DNA of 64,000 nucleotides from Nostoc sp. S4 (GCA_029379225.1 JAQYWR010000031.1:1-64000), one strand, 5' to 3'; numbered from the stretch's first letter, positions 25,738 through 35,344 are shown. Program-made: numbers and translations. The notes: generated by a model not told the origin, from the letters alone.

Positions 25738-26040
25738 TTAGTTGTTTTTGACATCACGCGCCATCTTGATGTAGTAATCCTCAACTTTTTTGGTATTGGG
25801 ACGACGGCGGGTAGTGGCGGGTGTTTCAAAAGTCGTATTTTGAGCCGTTTGAATTGGCTCTTGATTTATATCTTGTACGCGATCGGATTCCAAGAAATAA
25901 TTAGAGTTAGTAAATCCGAAGACGCTGCTAAAAAAGCCAAAGAAACTTTTGACAAAATTTAACAACGGTTTGAAAACAACAGAAAAAAAGCCTTCCAAAC
26001 GAAGAAATAAGTTCTGAAGAATTTGGGTTAGACGAGACAT
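25738..26040 (-). CDS. hypothetical protein, 100 aa
   Basis: A small protein with an amphipathic/hydrophobic N-terminal half (MSRLTQILQNLFLRLEGFFS, then VVFKPLLNFVKSFFGFFSSV), probably membrane-associated. The C-terminal half is polar, with Arg/Thr-rich TRRRPNTKKVEDYYIKMARD. It has a proper ATG and reads like a conserved small cyanobacterial protein, but I cannot name a function. It lies upstream of nothing obviously related; aroB is 345 bases away on the same strand. Confidence 0.65.
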   Translation of the reverse strand: MSRLTQILQNLFLRLEGFFSVVFKPLLNFVKSFFGFFSSVFGFTNSNYFLESDRVQDINQEPIQTAQNTTFETPATTRRRPNTKKVEDYYIKMARDVKNN

Positions 26041-26385
26041 AGTAGCGCCCTCTATAATTACCTATTATTATTGTGACTTAATTTAAATTTGAGGATTAAA
26101 TTGCTGCTATGCCAAAATCTACCAGTCTGCAAGCAGAGTTGCTCACAGGCATAGTTGTCTCATTTTTTCAAATTAGATGGCTTTACCTTTCGATATAAAT
26201 CCTAATACTTAGAAGCATTGCTTTTTGAGCTGAACAATTAGAGAATTCAGTTAATTTGGCTAGATCAGCCTTAAGGAAGATTTGCCCAATTATATTTTCT
26301 ATCTCTCTAATTTTAGATAAATTGGTTACGGATGTAAGTTGTATTAAAGTTACTCAAACCATCAAAGTAAACATCGCTTCTTGGG
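26041..26385. other. intergenic stretch
   Basis: About 345 AT-rich bases between aroB and the 100-residue protein gene. I see no gene or structured element. Confidence 0.5.
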
Positions 26386-27477
26386 TCAAATCCCCCGCAA
26401 TACTTGGCGAATAATATCTGATGGCACTTCATTGGTAATTGTGACTACACCAATTTGCGTTGGCAAAATAAACCGTACTTTGCCGGATTTAACTTTTTTA
26501 TCTAACTGCAAGGCTTGAATAATTGCTTCAATATCCACCCCAGATGGTAACTGAGTCGGTAAACCTGCTTTTTGAATTAAAGTATTTTGACGTTCGGTGT
26601 CTTCCTTTTGCCACATTCCCAGTTCCACAGCAATTTGCCCAGCTGCTACCATGCCAATTGCCACTGCTTCGCCGTGATTCACGCTTCGATAACCAGTCAA
26701 ACTTTCCACTGCATGACCTATGGTATGTCCATAGTTGAGAATCGCCCGTAACCCACCTTCTTTTTCATCTTTGCCAACAACATCAGCTTTAGCTTGACAA
26801 GAACGCGTTATTATGCTGGCTATCAGTTCAAGTTTGACATAGCGGAGTTGGTCAAGGCGTTTACTTGCTTCCAACTGGGCAAACAATTCGGCATCCCAAA
26901 TCACACCGTACTTTATAACTTCTGCCATTCCTGCGCGAAACTCGCGCATTGGAAGAGTTTTCAATACTTCTGGGTCAATCAAAACCAAGCGTGGTTGATG
27001 GAATGCCCCAATTAAGTTTTTACCCTGGGGATGATTAACGCCAGTTTTGCCACCAATTGCCGAATCTACCATTGCCAACAAAGAGGTAGGCACTTGCACT
27101 ACATTAATGCCCCGCAGCCAAGTAGCAGCAGCAAAACCGGTCATATCACCAATCACACCTCCCCCCAAAGCCACCATAGTAGAAGAACGTTCTAGGCGGT
27201 TTCCCAAAGCAACATCGTAGAGTTTTTGGATAGAGTTGAGGGTTTTGTAGCGTTCTCCAGGTGGTAGGGTGGAGCTAGCAACTTCAAATCCAGCAGATGT
27301 CAGCGAGGCAATAGCTCTTTTCCCAAAATGCTTAAAAATTGTTGGATTAGAAACCAGCAGTACCTTTTTGCCTAGCTTCAGACTGGCCATGTGTTGACCC
27401 AATCGATCTAAACTTGAAGGTGCGATCGCAATCTCATAAGACTGCTCTGGTAAATTTACATTAATTACAGAAGTCAT
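26386..27477 (-). CDS. aroB: 3-dehydroquinate synthase
   Basis: Second step of the shikimate pathway: converts DAHP to 3-dehydroquinate using NAD and a metal ion. At 363 residues it is standard. Motifs: ALGGGVIGDMTGFAAATWLR (NAD site), VPTSLLAMVDSAIGGKTGVN, HPQGKNLIGAFHQP, NYGHTIGHAVE and NHGEAVAIGM (metal-binding His/Glu). ATG start. No other aromatic-pathway gene is adjacent. Confidence 0.97.
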   Translation of the reverse strand: MTSVINVNLPEQSYEIAIAPSSLDRLGQHMASLKLGKKVLLVSNPTIFKHFGKRAIASLTSAGFEVASSTLPPGERYKTLNSIQKLYDVALGNRLERSSTMVALGGGVIGDMTGFAAATWLRGINVVQVPTSLLAMVDSAIGGKTGVNHPQGKNLIGAFHQPRLVLIDPEVLKTLPMREFRAGMAEVIKYGVIWDAELFAQLEASKRLDQLRYVKLELIASIITRSCQAKADVVGKDEKEGGLRAILNYGHTIGHAVESLTGYRSVNHGEAVAIGMVAAGQIAVELGMWQKEDTERQNTLIQKAGLPTQLPSGVDIEAIIQALQLDKKVKSGKVRFILPTQIGVVTITNEVPSDIIRQVLRGI

Positions 27478-27534
27478 TGCCCAACCCCAAACAAGCGCCT
27501 GTGGGCTGTATTCTATCGCAATCTGGCAAGAGGG

Positions 27535-27760
27535 GGGAGTGGGGAGGCAGGGGGGCAGGGAGCAGGGGGGAGAAACAGGGTAAACGCATCTAAAGTATAA
27601 GAATCTTTTAATAGCAAGGGTTTTGACGTTTTTAAATTTAGCTTATTTTTTCGTCAATATCCTTATCCAGCAAGGGTTTCAGAAATACCGTGCGTTCGCC
27701 CTAGGGGGATAATAATTAATGACTAATGACCAATGACTAATGACTAATGATTCAATAGAT
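27535..27760. repeat. short repeats upstream of petL
   Basis: GGGGAGGCAGGGGGGCAGGG-type purine heptamers (27537-27571) and, at 27717-27749, tandem ATGACTAATGACCAATGACT units. Both classes recur elsewhere in the window (7 kb, 12.9 kb, 29.2 kb, 57.9 kb). Confidence 0.75.
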
Positions 27761-27786
27761 TTAGGAAGTATTGTGGAGAAAAGTAA

Positions 27787-27882
27787 ATGTTTGCAATCGT
27801 AGCTTACATCGTGTTCTTGGGTTTATTCTTTGGTATAGCAGTTGGTCTATTTTTCGGTCTACGGACTGCTAAGATAATTTAG
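27787..27882 (+). CDS. petL: cytochrome b6f complex subunit VI, PetL
   Basis: A 31-residue protein beginning MFAIVAYIVFLGLFFGIAVG and ending in FFGLRTAKII. It is a single transmembrane helix with a basic C-terminal tail. The pattern YIVF-x-LFFGIAVG and the terminal K-I-I match PetL of cyanobacteria such as Mastigocladus as I remember it (YIVFIALFFGIAVG, ending IKLI). PetL stabilises the b6f dimer in the thylakoid membrane. It is short enough to be missed by length-filtered gene calling. A hairpin-forming repeat follows at about 27900-27950. Confidence 0.82.
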   Translation: MFAIVAYIVFLGLFFGIAVGLFFGLRTAKII

Positions 27883-27897
27883 CCAAGATTCTTGTAC

Positions 27898-27953
27898 GGC
27901 AGGTCTCAAAGCCTGCCCTTGTTTGACTCAGGACGGGCGAGACGCCCATCCTA
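27898..27953. terminator. hairpin repeats after petL
   Basis: GGCAGGTCTCAAAGCCTGCC and GGACGGGCGAGACGCCCATCC can each fold as stem-loops directly between petL and the convergent bioB. It may serve as a bidirectional terminator; the second hairpin is also a common interspersed repeat type. Confidence 0.5.
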
Positions 27954-27961
27954 GAAGATAT

Positions 27962-28969
27962 TTATCCCACAACTGCTGGAGTTGCTAATTTCTCCTGTTT
28001 TTGGGAAGGCGGACGCATTCCTAAACCGAGTAAATTCAGCATTTCTTTGTCAGTATCATAATCTGGACACGGAGTTGTCACCGTCAACATTTTGTTGTCG
28101 TCGCTAGAAAAGATAGAATTGGCTCCTGCCATAAAGCACAAAGCTTGTTCGACTTGAGAAAGTCTAGCCCTACCAGCACTCAGACGCACATCAGAAGCTG
28201 GCATTAAAATTCTGGCTGTGGCAATCATTCGTACAACATCCCAAATTGGGACATCAGGCTGATTTTCTAAGGGTGTGCCTGGTACTTGGGAGAGAATATT
28301 AATTGGTACGGACTCTGGATGCGGATGCAAGTTTGCCAGAGTTTGCAACATGGCAATCCGGTCATCGGCGGTTTCACCCAAACCAAGGATACCGCCGGAA
28401 CATACAGTCACATTTGTTTGCCGGACATTCTCAATTGTGTTTAGGCGATCGCTATATGTCCTTGTAGTAATAATTGTGCTGTAATATTCTTGAGATGTAT
28501 CCAAGTTATGGTTATAAGCGTAAAGTCCGGCTGCTTCTAATCGCTTGGCTTGATTTGGTGTCAACATCCCTAGAGTGCAGCATACTTCTAAACCCATTGC
28601 TGTCACATCCCTGACCATTTCTAGGACTTCCTCAAATTGTGAGTTGTCCCGCACCTGACGCCAAGCAGCACCCATGCAGATGCGACTAACACCAGTTTCT
28701 TTAGCTTTTTGAGCAATGCTAACTACGGTTTCCTTTTCTAAGAGTGCTTGCGGCTTTACCTCTGTTTGATAGCGAGAAGATTGGGCACAGTAGCTACAAT
28801 CTTCTGGACAACCTCCGGTTTTAATTGATATCAGCTTACAAACTTGGATTTTTGTTGGGTCATGATATTGGCGATGCACGCTAGCAGCTTGATAAATAAG
28901 CTCTAGCAAAGGCGTGTTATATATCGCCCCAATCTCTAATTCCTGCCAATCGTAGCGTATTCCCGACAT
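27962..28969 (-). CDS. bioB: biotin synthase
   Basis: Radical-SAM enzyme inserting sulfur into dethiobiotin. The cluster motif is CPEDCSYC within GGCPEDCSYCAQSSRY. Further motifs: RICMGAAWR, YNHNLDTSQEYY, CSGGILGLGE and the C-terminal RLSAGR (Arg/Ser near the auxiliary 2Fe-2S cluster). About 335 residues, typical. The ATG at 28969 with AAGGAT upstream is preferred over the GTG at 28972. Other bio genes are not in this window. Confidence 0.96.
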   Translation of the reverse strand: MSGIRYDWQELEIGAIYNTPLLELIYQAASVHRQYHDPTKIQVCKLISIKTGGCPEDCSYCAQSSRYQTEVKPQALLEKETVVSIAQKAKETGVSRICMGAAWRQVRDNSQFEEVLEMVRDVTAMGLEVCCTLGMLTPNQAKRLEAAGLYAYNHNLDTSQEYYSTIITTRTYSDRLNTIENVRQTNVTVCSGGILGLGETADDRIAMLQTLANLHPHPESVPINILSQVPGTPLENQPDVPIWDVVRMIATARILMPASDVRLSAGRARLSQVEQALCFMAGANSIFSSDDNKMLTVTTPCPDYDTDKEMLNLLGLGMRPPSQKQEKLATPAVVG

Positions 28970-29256
28970 CACTATCCTTCTTGTAGACTAGGTTTATCAA
29001 GAGCTGTCTTTTAGTTGAGTTTCCTCTGGTACAGCCTTTGGGCAAATGAATTTTATTGAAGTTCTTAATTACCCATTAGCTCTCAATCCTTCGGCTCTAG
29101 ATATTTAGACATCAGCTTATCAAGATTTTGCAGGAATAACAGATTAATAGCAAAAATACCCACTGTATTTGTTAAGAGGGAGATGGGGAAGATGCAAAGG
29201 CGCGGGGACACGAAGAAAAACTAATGACAAATGACAAATGACCAATCGAGTAGTGT

Positions 29257-29832
29257 ATGAAATTAGAACTACCATTAATTAGAAGCGATCGCCTATTATT
29301 GCGATCGGCAATTCTAGAGGATATACCGCAAATTATCAAATATTTTACTGATAATAAAACTTATCTTACTCCATTTTACCCTCTTTGGGCTGATGGTTTT
29401 TTCACTCAAGAGTATTGGCAGTATCAAATCGAGAATAATTTTCTGGAATTTCTCAATGGACAGTCCTTAAAGCTATTTATTTTTACCAAAAAAAATCCTA
29501 CTGTAATTATTGGAACTATCAACTTTAATAATTTTGTTCGCGGAGCTGCTCATTTTTGCTATGTGGGATATAGCCTTGCCCAAACCAAGCAAGGCAAAGG
29601 TTATATGACAGAAGGATTACGAGTAGCAATTCAATATCTCTTTGAAGAATTAAATTTTCACCGGGTTATGGCTAATTATATGCCTCACAATCGTCGTAGT
29701 GGCAATGTGCTAAAAAGACTCGGTTTTATCATTGAAGGATATGCTAGAGACTATTTATTAATCAATGGAGAATGGGAAGATCATATTTTAACAAGTCTCA
29801 CAAATCCTAATTGGCAAGTACCTAAATCTTAA
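29257..29832 (+). CDS. GNAT N-acetyltransferase, RimJ/RimL type
   Basis: A 191-residue acetyl-CoA-dependent acetyltransferase. The N-terminus starts LPLIRSDRLLLRSAILEDIP as in ribosomal-protein acetyltransferases. The CoA-binding part reads GYSLAQTKQGKGYMTEGLRV (Q-x-x-G-K-G-Y), and the C-terminus contains NRRSGNVLKRLGFIIEGYAR and the acceptor-loop NGEWEDHIL. Substrate could be a protein N-terminus or a small amine and cannot be told. Upstream DNA is ATGACAAATGACAAATGACC repeat. Confidence 0.88.
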   Translation: MKLELPLIRSDRLLLRSAILEDIPQIIKYFTDNKTYLTPFYPLWADGFFTQEYWQYQIENNFLEFLNGQSLKLFIFTKKNPTVIIGTINFNNFVRGAAHFCYVGYSLAQTKQGKGYMTEGLRVAIQYLFEELNFHRVMANYMPHNRRSGNVLKRLGFIIEGYARDYLLINGEWEDHILTSLTNPNWQVPKS

Positions 29833-29918
29833 AATAATTCGTAATTGAGAAGATGTCGATGCTGATGTTCAAGCCAGAGGTAGTATTAAGGGAAAGAATG
29901 AATTAAGTTTTGCTTGTA

Positions 29919-31376
29919 ATGACTCTGGCCCAAACTCCAAACTCCCAAAATTCTAGCAATCCTTTTCTCTCCCTCAACTACGAAACCGCCTTGGAATCTC
30001 TGGGCGATGACTACTATGATGAGGTTGCAGCAGCGGAATTTCCCCAACACATCTTGCGTTGGCGTAATGATGCACTATTACCGCGCTTAGGCCTCGACCC
30101 TCAAGTAGTCCTAGATGAAGATTTCATTACGGCTTTCGGCAAATTTGAGGGGCGCAAACCCTTTTTGGCAATGCGTTACCACGGCTATCAATTCGGTGAA
30201 TATAATCCACAATTGGGCGATGGCAGAGGCTTTCTCTACGGGCAGGTACGGGGTACTGATGGCAAATTGTACGATTTTGGCACAAAAGGTTCTGGCAGAA
30301 CGCCTTACTCCCGTGGTGGTGACGGTTTGTTGACGCTTAAAGGCGGAGTGCGGGAAGTTTTGGCCGCAGAAGCACTGCATTACCTTGGTGTACGTACCTC
30401 GCGCTGTCTAAGCATGATTGAAAACGGCTTATCACTGTGGCGGGGGGATGAACCTTCACCTACCCGTTCATGTGTAATGGTCAGGATGAGCAATTCTCAT
30501 ATTCGTTTTGGTACTTTTGAGCGTTTACACTATTTAAAGCGTCCAGATTTAACTCAGAAGTTGTTAGACCACGTAATCAAGGAATATTATCAAAATTTGG
30601 ATGCCCAACAAGATAAATATGCCTTGTTTTACGCCGAATTAGTGAAACGGTTTGCAGAATTAGCAGCACAGTGGATGGCTGCTGGTTTTTGTCATGCAGT
30701 TCTTAATACTGACAATATGTCGATTACGGGAGAGAGTTTTGATTATGGACCTTATGCGTTTATTCCTAATTATAACCCATCCTTTATAGCTGCATACTTT
30801 GATTATTTTGGACGCTATTGTTACATTCATCAACCTAGCGTTTGCCAGTTAAATTTAGAAATGCTTCAGGAACCTTTGAAGGCAATTATTGCTGAAGACG
30901 ATATGAAGTTTGGATTAGCAAAGTTTTATGAATATTATCAAGCAGAATACAATTCTTTAATGTTGAAAAAGTTAGGTTTTGGAGAATTGCTACATCCACA
31001 GGCTAAGGAACTATTAAATTTAACAATTGAATTTTTGGCAAACAGCAAAGTTGGTTATCATGAATTTTTTTATGAGATGGCTCGCACCTTTTCAGCTAAA
31101 TGGCGAGATGAGCCAGGTTTTGTGATGAATACTTCTGATATTGTACCAGTACCGGGAGCGTTAGGAATTTTTGATGATTGGTGTATATTGTACCATAAAA
31201 TATTGAATGATTTAGATAGCGATCGCCTAGATATAATCGCCCAAACTCTAGCTTTTCATAATCCGAAAACCGCCTTATTAAGACCTGTAATTGAATCGAT
31301 TTGGGAACCAATCTTTCAAGAAGATAATTGGCAACCTTTTTACGATCTACTAGAGCAAATTCAATCTCGACAATAG
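29919..31376 (+). CDS. selO: protein adenylyltransferase SelO (YdiU/UPF0061)
   Basis: A pseudokinase-fold enzyme that, in characterised family members, transfers AMP to Ser/Thr/Tyr of proteins in redox stress. At about 485 residues the family core is clear: MRYHGYQFGEYNPQLGDGRG, DFGTKGSGRTPYSRGGDGLL, LKGGVREVLAAEALHYLGV, then CHAVLNTDNMSITGESFDYG (metal-binding Asn/Asp). A shorter C-terminus than the E. coli form is common in this branch. The frame opens at TTG 29910; ATG 29919 is preferred. Confidence 0.92.
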   Translation: MTLAQTPNSQNSSNPFLSLNYETALESLGDDYYDEVAAAEFPQHILRWRNDALLPRLGLDPQVVLDEDFITAFGKFEGRKPFLAMRYHGYQFGEYNPQLGDGRGFLYGQVRGTDGKLYDFGTKGSGRTPYSRGGDGLLTLKGGVREVLAAEALHYLGVRTSRCLSMIENGLSLWRGDEPSPTRSCVMVRMSNSHIRFGTFERLHYLKRPDLTQKLLDHVIKEYYQNLDAQQDKYALFYAELVKRFAELAAQWMAAGFCHAVLNTDNMSITGESFDYGPYAFIPNYNPSFIAAYFDYFGRYCYIHQPSVCQLNLEMLQEPLKAIIAEDDMKFGLAKFYEYYQAEYNSLMLKKLGFGELLHPQAKELLNLTIEFLANSKVGYHEFFYEMARTFSAKWRDEPGFVMNTSDIVPVPGALGIFDDWCILYHKILNDLDSDRLDIIAQTLAFHNPKTALLRPVIESIWEPIFQEDNWQPFYDLLEQIQSRQ

Positions 31377-31404
31377 TCAGACAATTTTGGATTTTAGATT
31401 TTGC

Positions 31405-31443
31405 GGAAAGTCTGAGTGAAGGAAACCTCCGCTCAGACTTTCC
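31405..31443. terminator. 12-bp stem-loop downstream of selO
   Basis: GGAAAGTCTGAG (31405-31416) pairs perfectly with CTCAGACTTTCC (31432-31443) around a 15-base loop. It lies between selO and the convergent decarboxylase remnant. There is no T-tract, so it may be a rho-independent-like or merely a repeat hairpin. Confidence 0.6.
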
Positions 31444-31571
31444 AAAGCAGATTTTGGATTTATCCCATGCATAAATTGGGGGGGGCTAGAAATTTTGGAC
31501 GACAGGATTTCTATTGATTCCACGGATAAATCTGTTTGCTGTGTACATCAAGAAATCATATCGTGTCCGGT

Positions 31572-32241
31572 CTGTCAAATTATGAGAACCCACGGTCGAA
31601 TCAATGAGCATCGCGGGGCACTGTGCAGCATTCAGCAATGGCAGCAAGTTCTCCAGCAAGGCTGCGAGTTGCGTTGGATTGCTTAGAGGCTCAGACAATG
31701 CCAGCTTTTGTGTGGGCGCTTCTGCGGGCAGGACTTGCACATCTAGAGGCAGCTGAATATAAACTGGCAGCTTCTCTAACCAACATGCCTCAAGGACGCG
31801 ATCGATTTCTTGACAAGCATTCTCCGGTGTGAGGACTGCCTGAGCCACCGTGAATTCTTTGTAGATCCTGGCATAGGCACTAAAATCTCCGTGCAGACCG
31901 TGGTGTGTAGACTGTCCGTTCTTCAATGCTTGTTTGCTAGGATGACCAGCGATCGCAATCACCGGAACTCCTTCGGCATAGGCACCCCCGACACCGCAAG
32001 CCGCACTCAATTCTCCAACTCCACCAGTCACCAAAAACGCACCAATACCTCGAATCCGGGCGTCGGCAGCGTAGGATGCGTTGAGTTCATTACAGTTACC
32101 GACCTACGAGATATCTTGAGTTATCTCAATCAGATCGAGCAAAGGGAAAGCATAATCTCCTGGCACACCGAAGATGTGACGAATGCCCAATTCTTTGAGA
32201 CGATCCAACAAATACGAGTTTACCGTGTACTATGTGGACAT
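31572..32241 (-). pseudogene. decayed N-terminal copy of the ThDP decarboxylase
   Basis: Close duplicate of the first about 220 codons of the intact gene at 32399-34060. Lesions seen directly: codon 4 is TAG (GAA in the intact gene), codon 46 is TAG (TGG, Trp46), a six-base deletion removes Gly-Tyr from AADGYARIQ, and the homology stops at about 31572, so the cofactor domain is missing. The leftover frame 31486-32034 is still open. The upstream DNA is duplicated as well, to about 32347. Confidence 0.9.
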
Positions 32242-32309
32242 GTTGATGTTCCTTTTTTTCTTTCCAAAGTTATCTGGTCGATGTGACCCCCAATGCACCA
32301 TCAAATTTT

Positions 32310-32329
32310 GTTGGCGTTGCAACGCCAAC
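32310..32329. promoter_or_regulatory. perfect 20-bp palindrome upstream of the pseudogene
   Basis: GTTGGCGTTGCAACGCCAAC is a perfect palindrome. The corresponding place upstream of the intact gene (about 34127-34142) keeps the core GCGTTGCAACGC. It may be an operator or a hairpin in the 5-prime leader. Confidence 0.5.
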
Positions 32330-32398
32330 GGCACAAACCGGGGGTCGTTAAAAAGGCGTGTACTATGGTGTAGGCTACAAGTTCTACTTCTGTGCCTG

Positions 32399-34060
32399 CT
32401 ATAGCAGATTTATGGTCTTGGTTAACACTGAAGGAATATCCTTGGGAGATAGCATCACCTCAATCAGCACACATCTTCCTTCGGTCTGAGCTTGAGCCGC
32501 CTCAGTGAGGGCCGTCTCTAACTCTGACTCAGTAGTGACCCTCAGACCCAATAGCTTCTGCATCTGTGCGAAGACCATCCCCAGTTGATGATAATTCCAG
32601 GACTGAAGTTCGTTATAGTGCATCTCTCTGAAACCACCTTCTTGGAGCGCGTTCTCAACCTCATAGTGGTTATTATGAAGCAAGAAGATGATGGGGGCTA
32701 TTCCTTGGCGTAAGATGGTAGAGAGTTCCTGTGCAGTCATCTGAAAAGCGCCATCTCCAACGACAAGCAGGTGGCGGCGGCTCCGATCTGCCAGTTGCGC
32801 CCCAAGGACAGCCGGCAGTGTATAGCCAATCGCCTCCCATGTTCTCTGAGTCACGACCCTGGTGCGTGCTGGCATCGGAACCGTCGTAGCCACATTACAC
32901 GTACCCAGATCGACGACGAGGACATCATCTGACTGAAGGAAATGACCGAAGCGCTGCCACAAGCGATCTTGCTTGATGGGGGTATCGTGTTGTGGCTCAA
33001 ACGGCACAGAGTTGGTGCGAGCCTGTTGGGAACTAAAGGCGAACTCGCGGTGGGGAACTTGCTGGCTTAACTGCATTAGCACGTCCCGCAGGGTCACATT
33101 CGGATAGTTAGACCCTGCGATCGCAGCGCTGTTAATCTGAAGATCTACGATGTCAGGCGATTGCAAATCGAAGGCGGCACGTCCAGCATTCGTTTCATCG
33201 TGCTGAATACCCAGGCGCAGCAGCAGATCGGCTGATTCGATCGGTTGATTGACAGCACTACCTTCCATCCCTGCCTGGTACGTCCCAAGATACTGGGGGT
33301 GGGTTTCGTCTAGGAAAGCCGACTTGCCTGTAAAGCTTGCCGCGAAAGGAATGCCACTCTTGTTGGCAAAGTCCTCAACCAGCTGTGTCAAATGATAGGA
33401 ACCCACGGTCGAATCAATCAGCATTGCAGGGCACTGTGCAGCACTCAGCAATGGCAGCAAGCTCTCCAGCAAGGCTGCAAGTTGTGTGGGATCGCTTAGA
33501 GGCTCAGACAATGCCAGCTTTTGTGTAGGCGCTTCTGCGGGCAAACCTCCCACATCTCTGGGAAGCTGAATATAAACTGGCAGCTTCTCTAACCAACATG
33601 CCTCAAGAACGCGATCGATTTCTTGACAAGCATTCTCCGGTGTCAGGAGTGCCTGAGCCACCGTGATTTCTCTGTAGATCCTGGGAAAGACACTAAAATC
33701 CCCGTGCAGGCTGTGGTGTGTAGACAGTCCCCTTTTCAATGCCTGTGTAGTAGGATGACCAGCGATCGCCACCACCGGAACCCGTTCGGCGTATGCACCC
33801 CCGACACCGCAAGATGCACTCAATTCTCCGACTCCACAAGTTACCACAAACGCACCAATACCCTGAATACGTGCGTAACCATCGGCAGCGTAAGATGCGT
33901 TGAGTTCATTACAGGTGCCGACCCACGAGATATCCTGATTCTTCTCAATGCAATCAAGCATTGGGAAAGCATAATCTCCCGGCACACCGAAGATGTGACG
34001 CAGGCCCAATTCCTTGAGACGATCCAACAAATACGAGTTTACTGTGTATTCTGTAGACAT
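32399..34060 (-). CDS. thiamine-diphosphate 2-oxo acid decarboxylase (pyruvate/indolepyruvate decarboxylase family)
   Basis: A 553-residue ThDP enzyme of the PDC/IPDC/KDC group. Domains: N-terminal PYR (1-about 180) with the cofactor-activating Glu in CNELNASYAADGYAR; a middle domain (about 190-330); and a C-terminal PP domain with GDGAFQMTAQELSTILRQG followed by NNHYEVE, the GDG...NN ThDP/Mg motif. The N-terminal HGDF supplies the usual catalytic His pair region (THHSLHGDF). Likely makes an aldehyde from a 2-oxo acid; the acid is unknown. It lies downstream of the P450 gene and TetR regulator on the same strand. Confidence 0.9.
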   Translation of the reverse strand: MSTEYTVNSYLLDRLKELGLRHIFGVPGDYAFPMLDCIEKNQDISWVGTCNELNASYAADGYARIQGIGAFVVTCGVGELSASCGVGGAYAERVPVVAIAGHPTTQALKRGLSTHHSLHGDFSVFPRIYREITVAQALLTPENACQEIDRVLEACWLEKLPVYIQLPRDVGGLPAEAPTQKLALSEPLSDPTQLAALLESLLPLLSAAQCPAMLIDSTVGSYHLTQLVEDFANKSGIPFAASFTGKSAFLDETHPQYLGTYQAGMEGSAVNQPIESADLLLRLGIQHDETNAGRAAFDLQSPDIVDLQINSAAIAGSNYPNVTLRDVLMQLSQQVPHREFAFSSQQARTNSVPFEPQHDTPIKQDRLWQRFGHFLQSDDVLVVDLGTCNVATTVPMPARTRVVTQRTWEAIGYTLPAVLGAQLADRSRRHLLVVGDGAFQMTAQELSTILRQGIAPIIFLLHNNHYEVENALQEGGFREMHYNELQSWNYHQLGMVFAQMQKLLGLRVTTESELETALTEAAQAQTEGRCVLIEVMLSPKDIPSVLTKTINLL

Positions 34061-34207
34061 GTTGATGTTCCTTTTTTCTTTTAAAGTTATCTAGTCGATG
34101 CGATCCCAATACACCATCAAATTTTCTAGCGTTGCAACGCCAACGGCACAAACTGGGGGTTGGTCTACTGAAACGCTCTCCCCACTTTCAGAGCAGGGCT
34201 GATTCTT

Positions 34208-35344
34208 CTATAACAAAACACTCAAGCTTTCCAGTCCATGTACTCTTAGGGTCGGAATTGGTTTAAGAGACTCTTTTGAGTCAACGCGGAGGTTAGGAAA
34301 TTCTTCTAGTAAAGCTTTTAGCCCAATCTTGGCTTCCAGTCGAGATAAAGGTGCGCCCAAACAGAAATGAATGCCATTTCCGAAGGCAAAATGTTCATTC
34401 CGGTCTCGATCGATGATCAAGCGATCGGCATTCTCAAACTGATGTTCATCTCGATTGGCAGAAGCGAGCCAAGGATGCACAACTTGCCCAGCAGGAATGG
34501 TCTGATCTCCAATCTGGGTTTCTACTTGCGTGAATCGATTCAAATAAGTAATCGGAGAATAGTAACGCAGGACTTCCTCAATTGCACTCGGTAATAGAGA
34601 CAAGTCATTGCGTAAGCGTTGGTTTTCATCGGGATACTCATGCAGACACCAAATGGTATTGGTAATCAAGTTAGTTGTGGTCTCATTCCCGGCTGTCAAC
34701 AGTAGGATGCAAAAATCAAGCACTTCCTGTCCGGTCAATTTTTCGCCCTCTTTATAAGCCGCAATTAAATCGCCGATCGGGTCTTGGCCTAGATGGGATT
34801 CCCGCTCCTTGAGTAATCGGCGGAAATAGTCAGCCATGTTTTGGATCGCTGTTGGATCGCTAGCTAATATCCCGTCTGACCAGTGCTTGAAGTCTTTGCG
34901 ATCGTCAAGAGGTACACCAAGAATTTCTGCAATCACGATGATCGGTAGAGGTGAGGAGAAAGCCTGGATTAAATCGACCTGTTGGTATTGCTTCATTTGA
35001 TCTAGCAACTCGTGAGCCAGTTCGGTAATCCGAGGTGCTAGTGCTTCGATTCGATGCGGAGTAAACACCTTCTGGACGATCTTCCGCAACGACTGATGTT
35101 TAGGTGGATCAATAAAGGGTAAAGTCTGAGTAAAATCTTTTTGTTCGGGGGGTTTGGGGACTTGAGATGAAAAGGTTTTCCATTCGCTTAATGCTCGTTT
35201 CACATCAGAATAGCGAAACACCATCCAGGCTTGTTGCTCTGTGTCATAGAAAACCGGCGCTTCTTGACGCATTTTAGCTAGCCAGGGATAAGGATTGAGC
35301 AGGAATTGTGGATCGGTAGGTCGGAATTGTAAATCGCTAGTCAT
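34208..35344 (-). CDS. cytochrome P450
   Basis: A 378-residue soluble bacterial-type P450. Motifs: I-helix TAGNETTTNL (oxygen activation), K-helix ExxR in EEVLRYYSP, and the haem-thiolate loop FGNGIHFCLGAPLSRLEAK with the ligand Cys at about residue 325. The N-terminus lacks a membrane anchor, so it depends on a separate ferredoxin/reductase, none of which is adjacent. Gene order TetR - P450 - decarboxylase on one strand with gaps of 112 and 147 bases suggests a co-regulated unit. The substrate is unknown. Confidence 0.93.
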   Translation of the reverse strand: MTSDLQFRPTDPQFLLNPYPWLAKMRQEAPVFYDTEQQAWMVFRYSDVKRALSEWKTFSSQVPKPPEQKDFTQTLPFIDPPKHQSLRKIVQKVFTPHRIEALAPRITELAHELLDQMKQYQQVDLIQAFSSPLPIIVIAEILGVPLDDRKDFKHWSDGILASDPTAIQNMADYFRRLLKERESHLGQDPIGDLIAAYKEGEKLTGQEVLDFCILLLTAGNETTTNLITNTIWCLHEYPDENQRLRNDLSLLPSAIEEVLRYYSPITYLNRFTQVETQIGDQTIPAGQVVHPWLASANRDEHQFENADRLIIDRDRNEHFAFGNGIHFCLGAPLSRLEAKIGLKALLEEFPNLRVDSKESLKPIPTLRVHGLESLSVLL

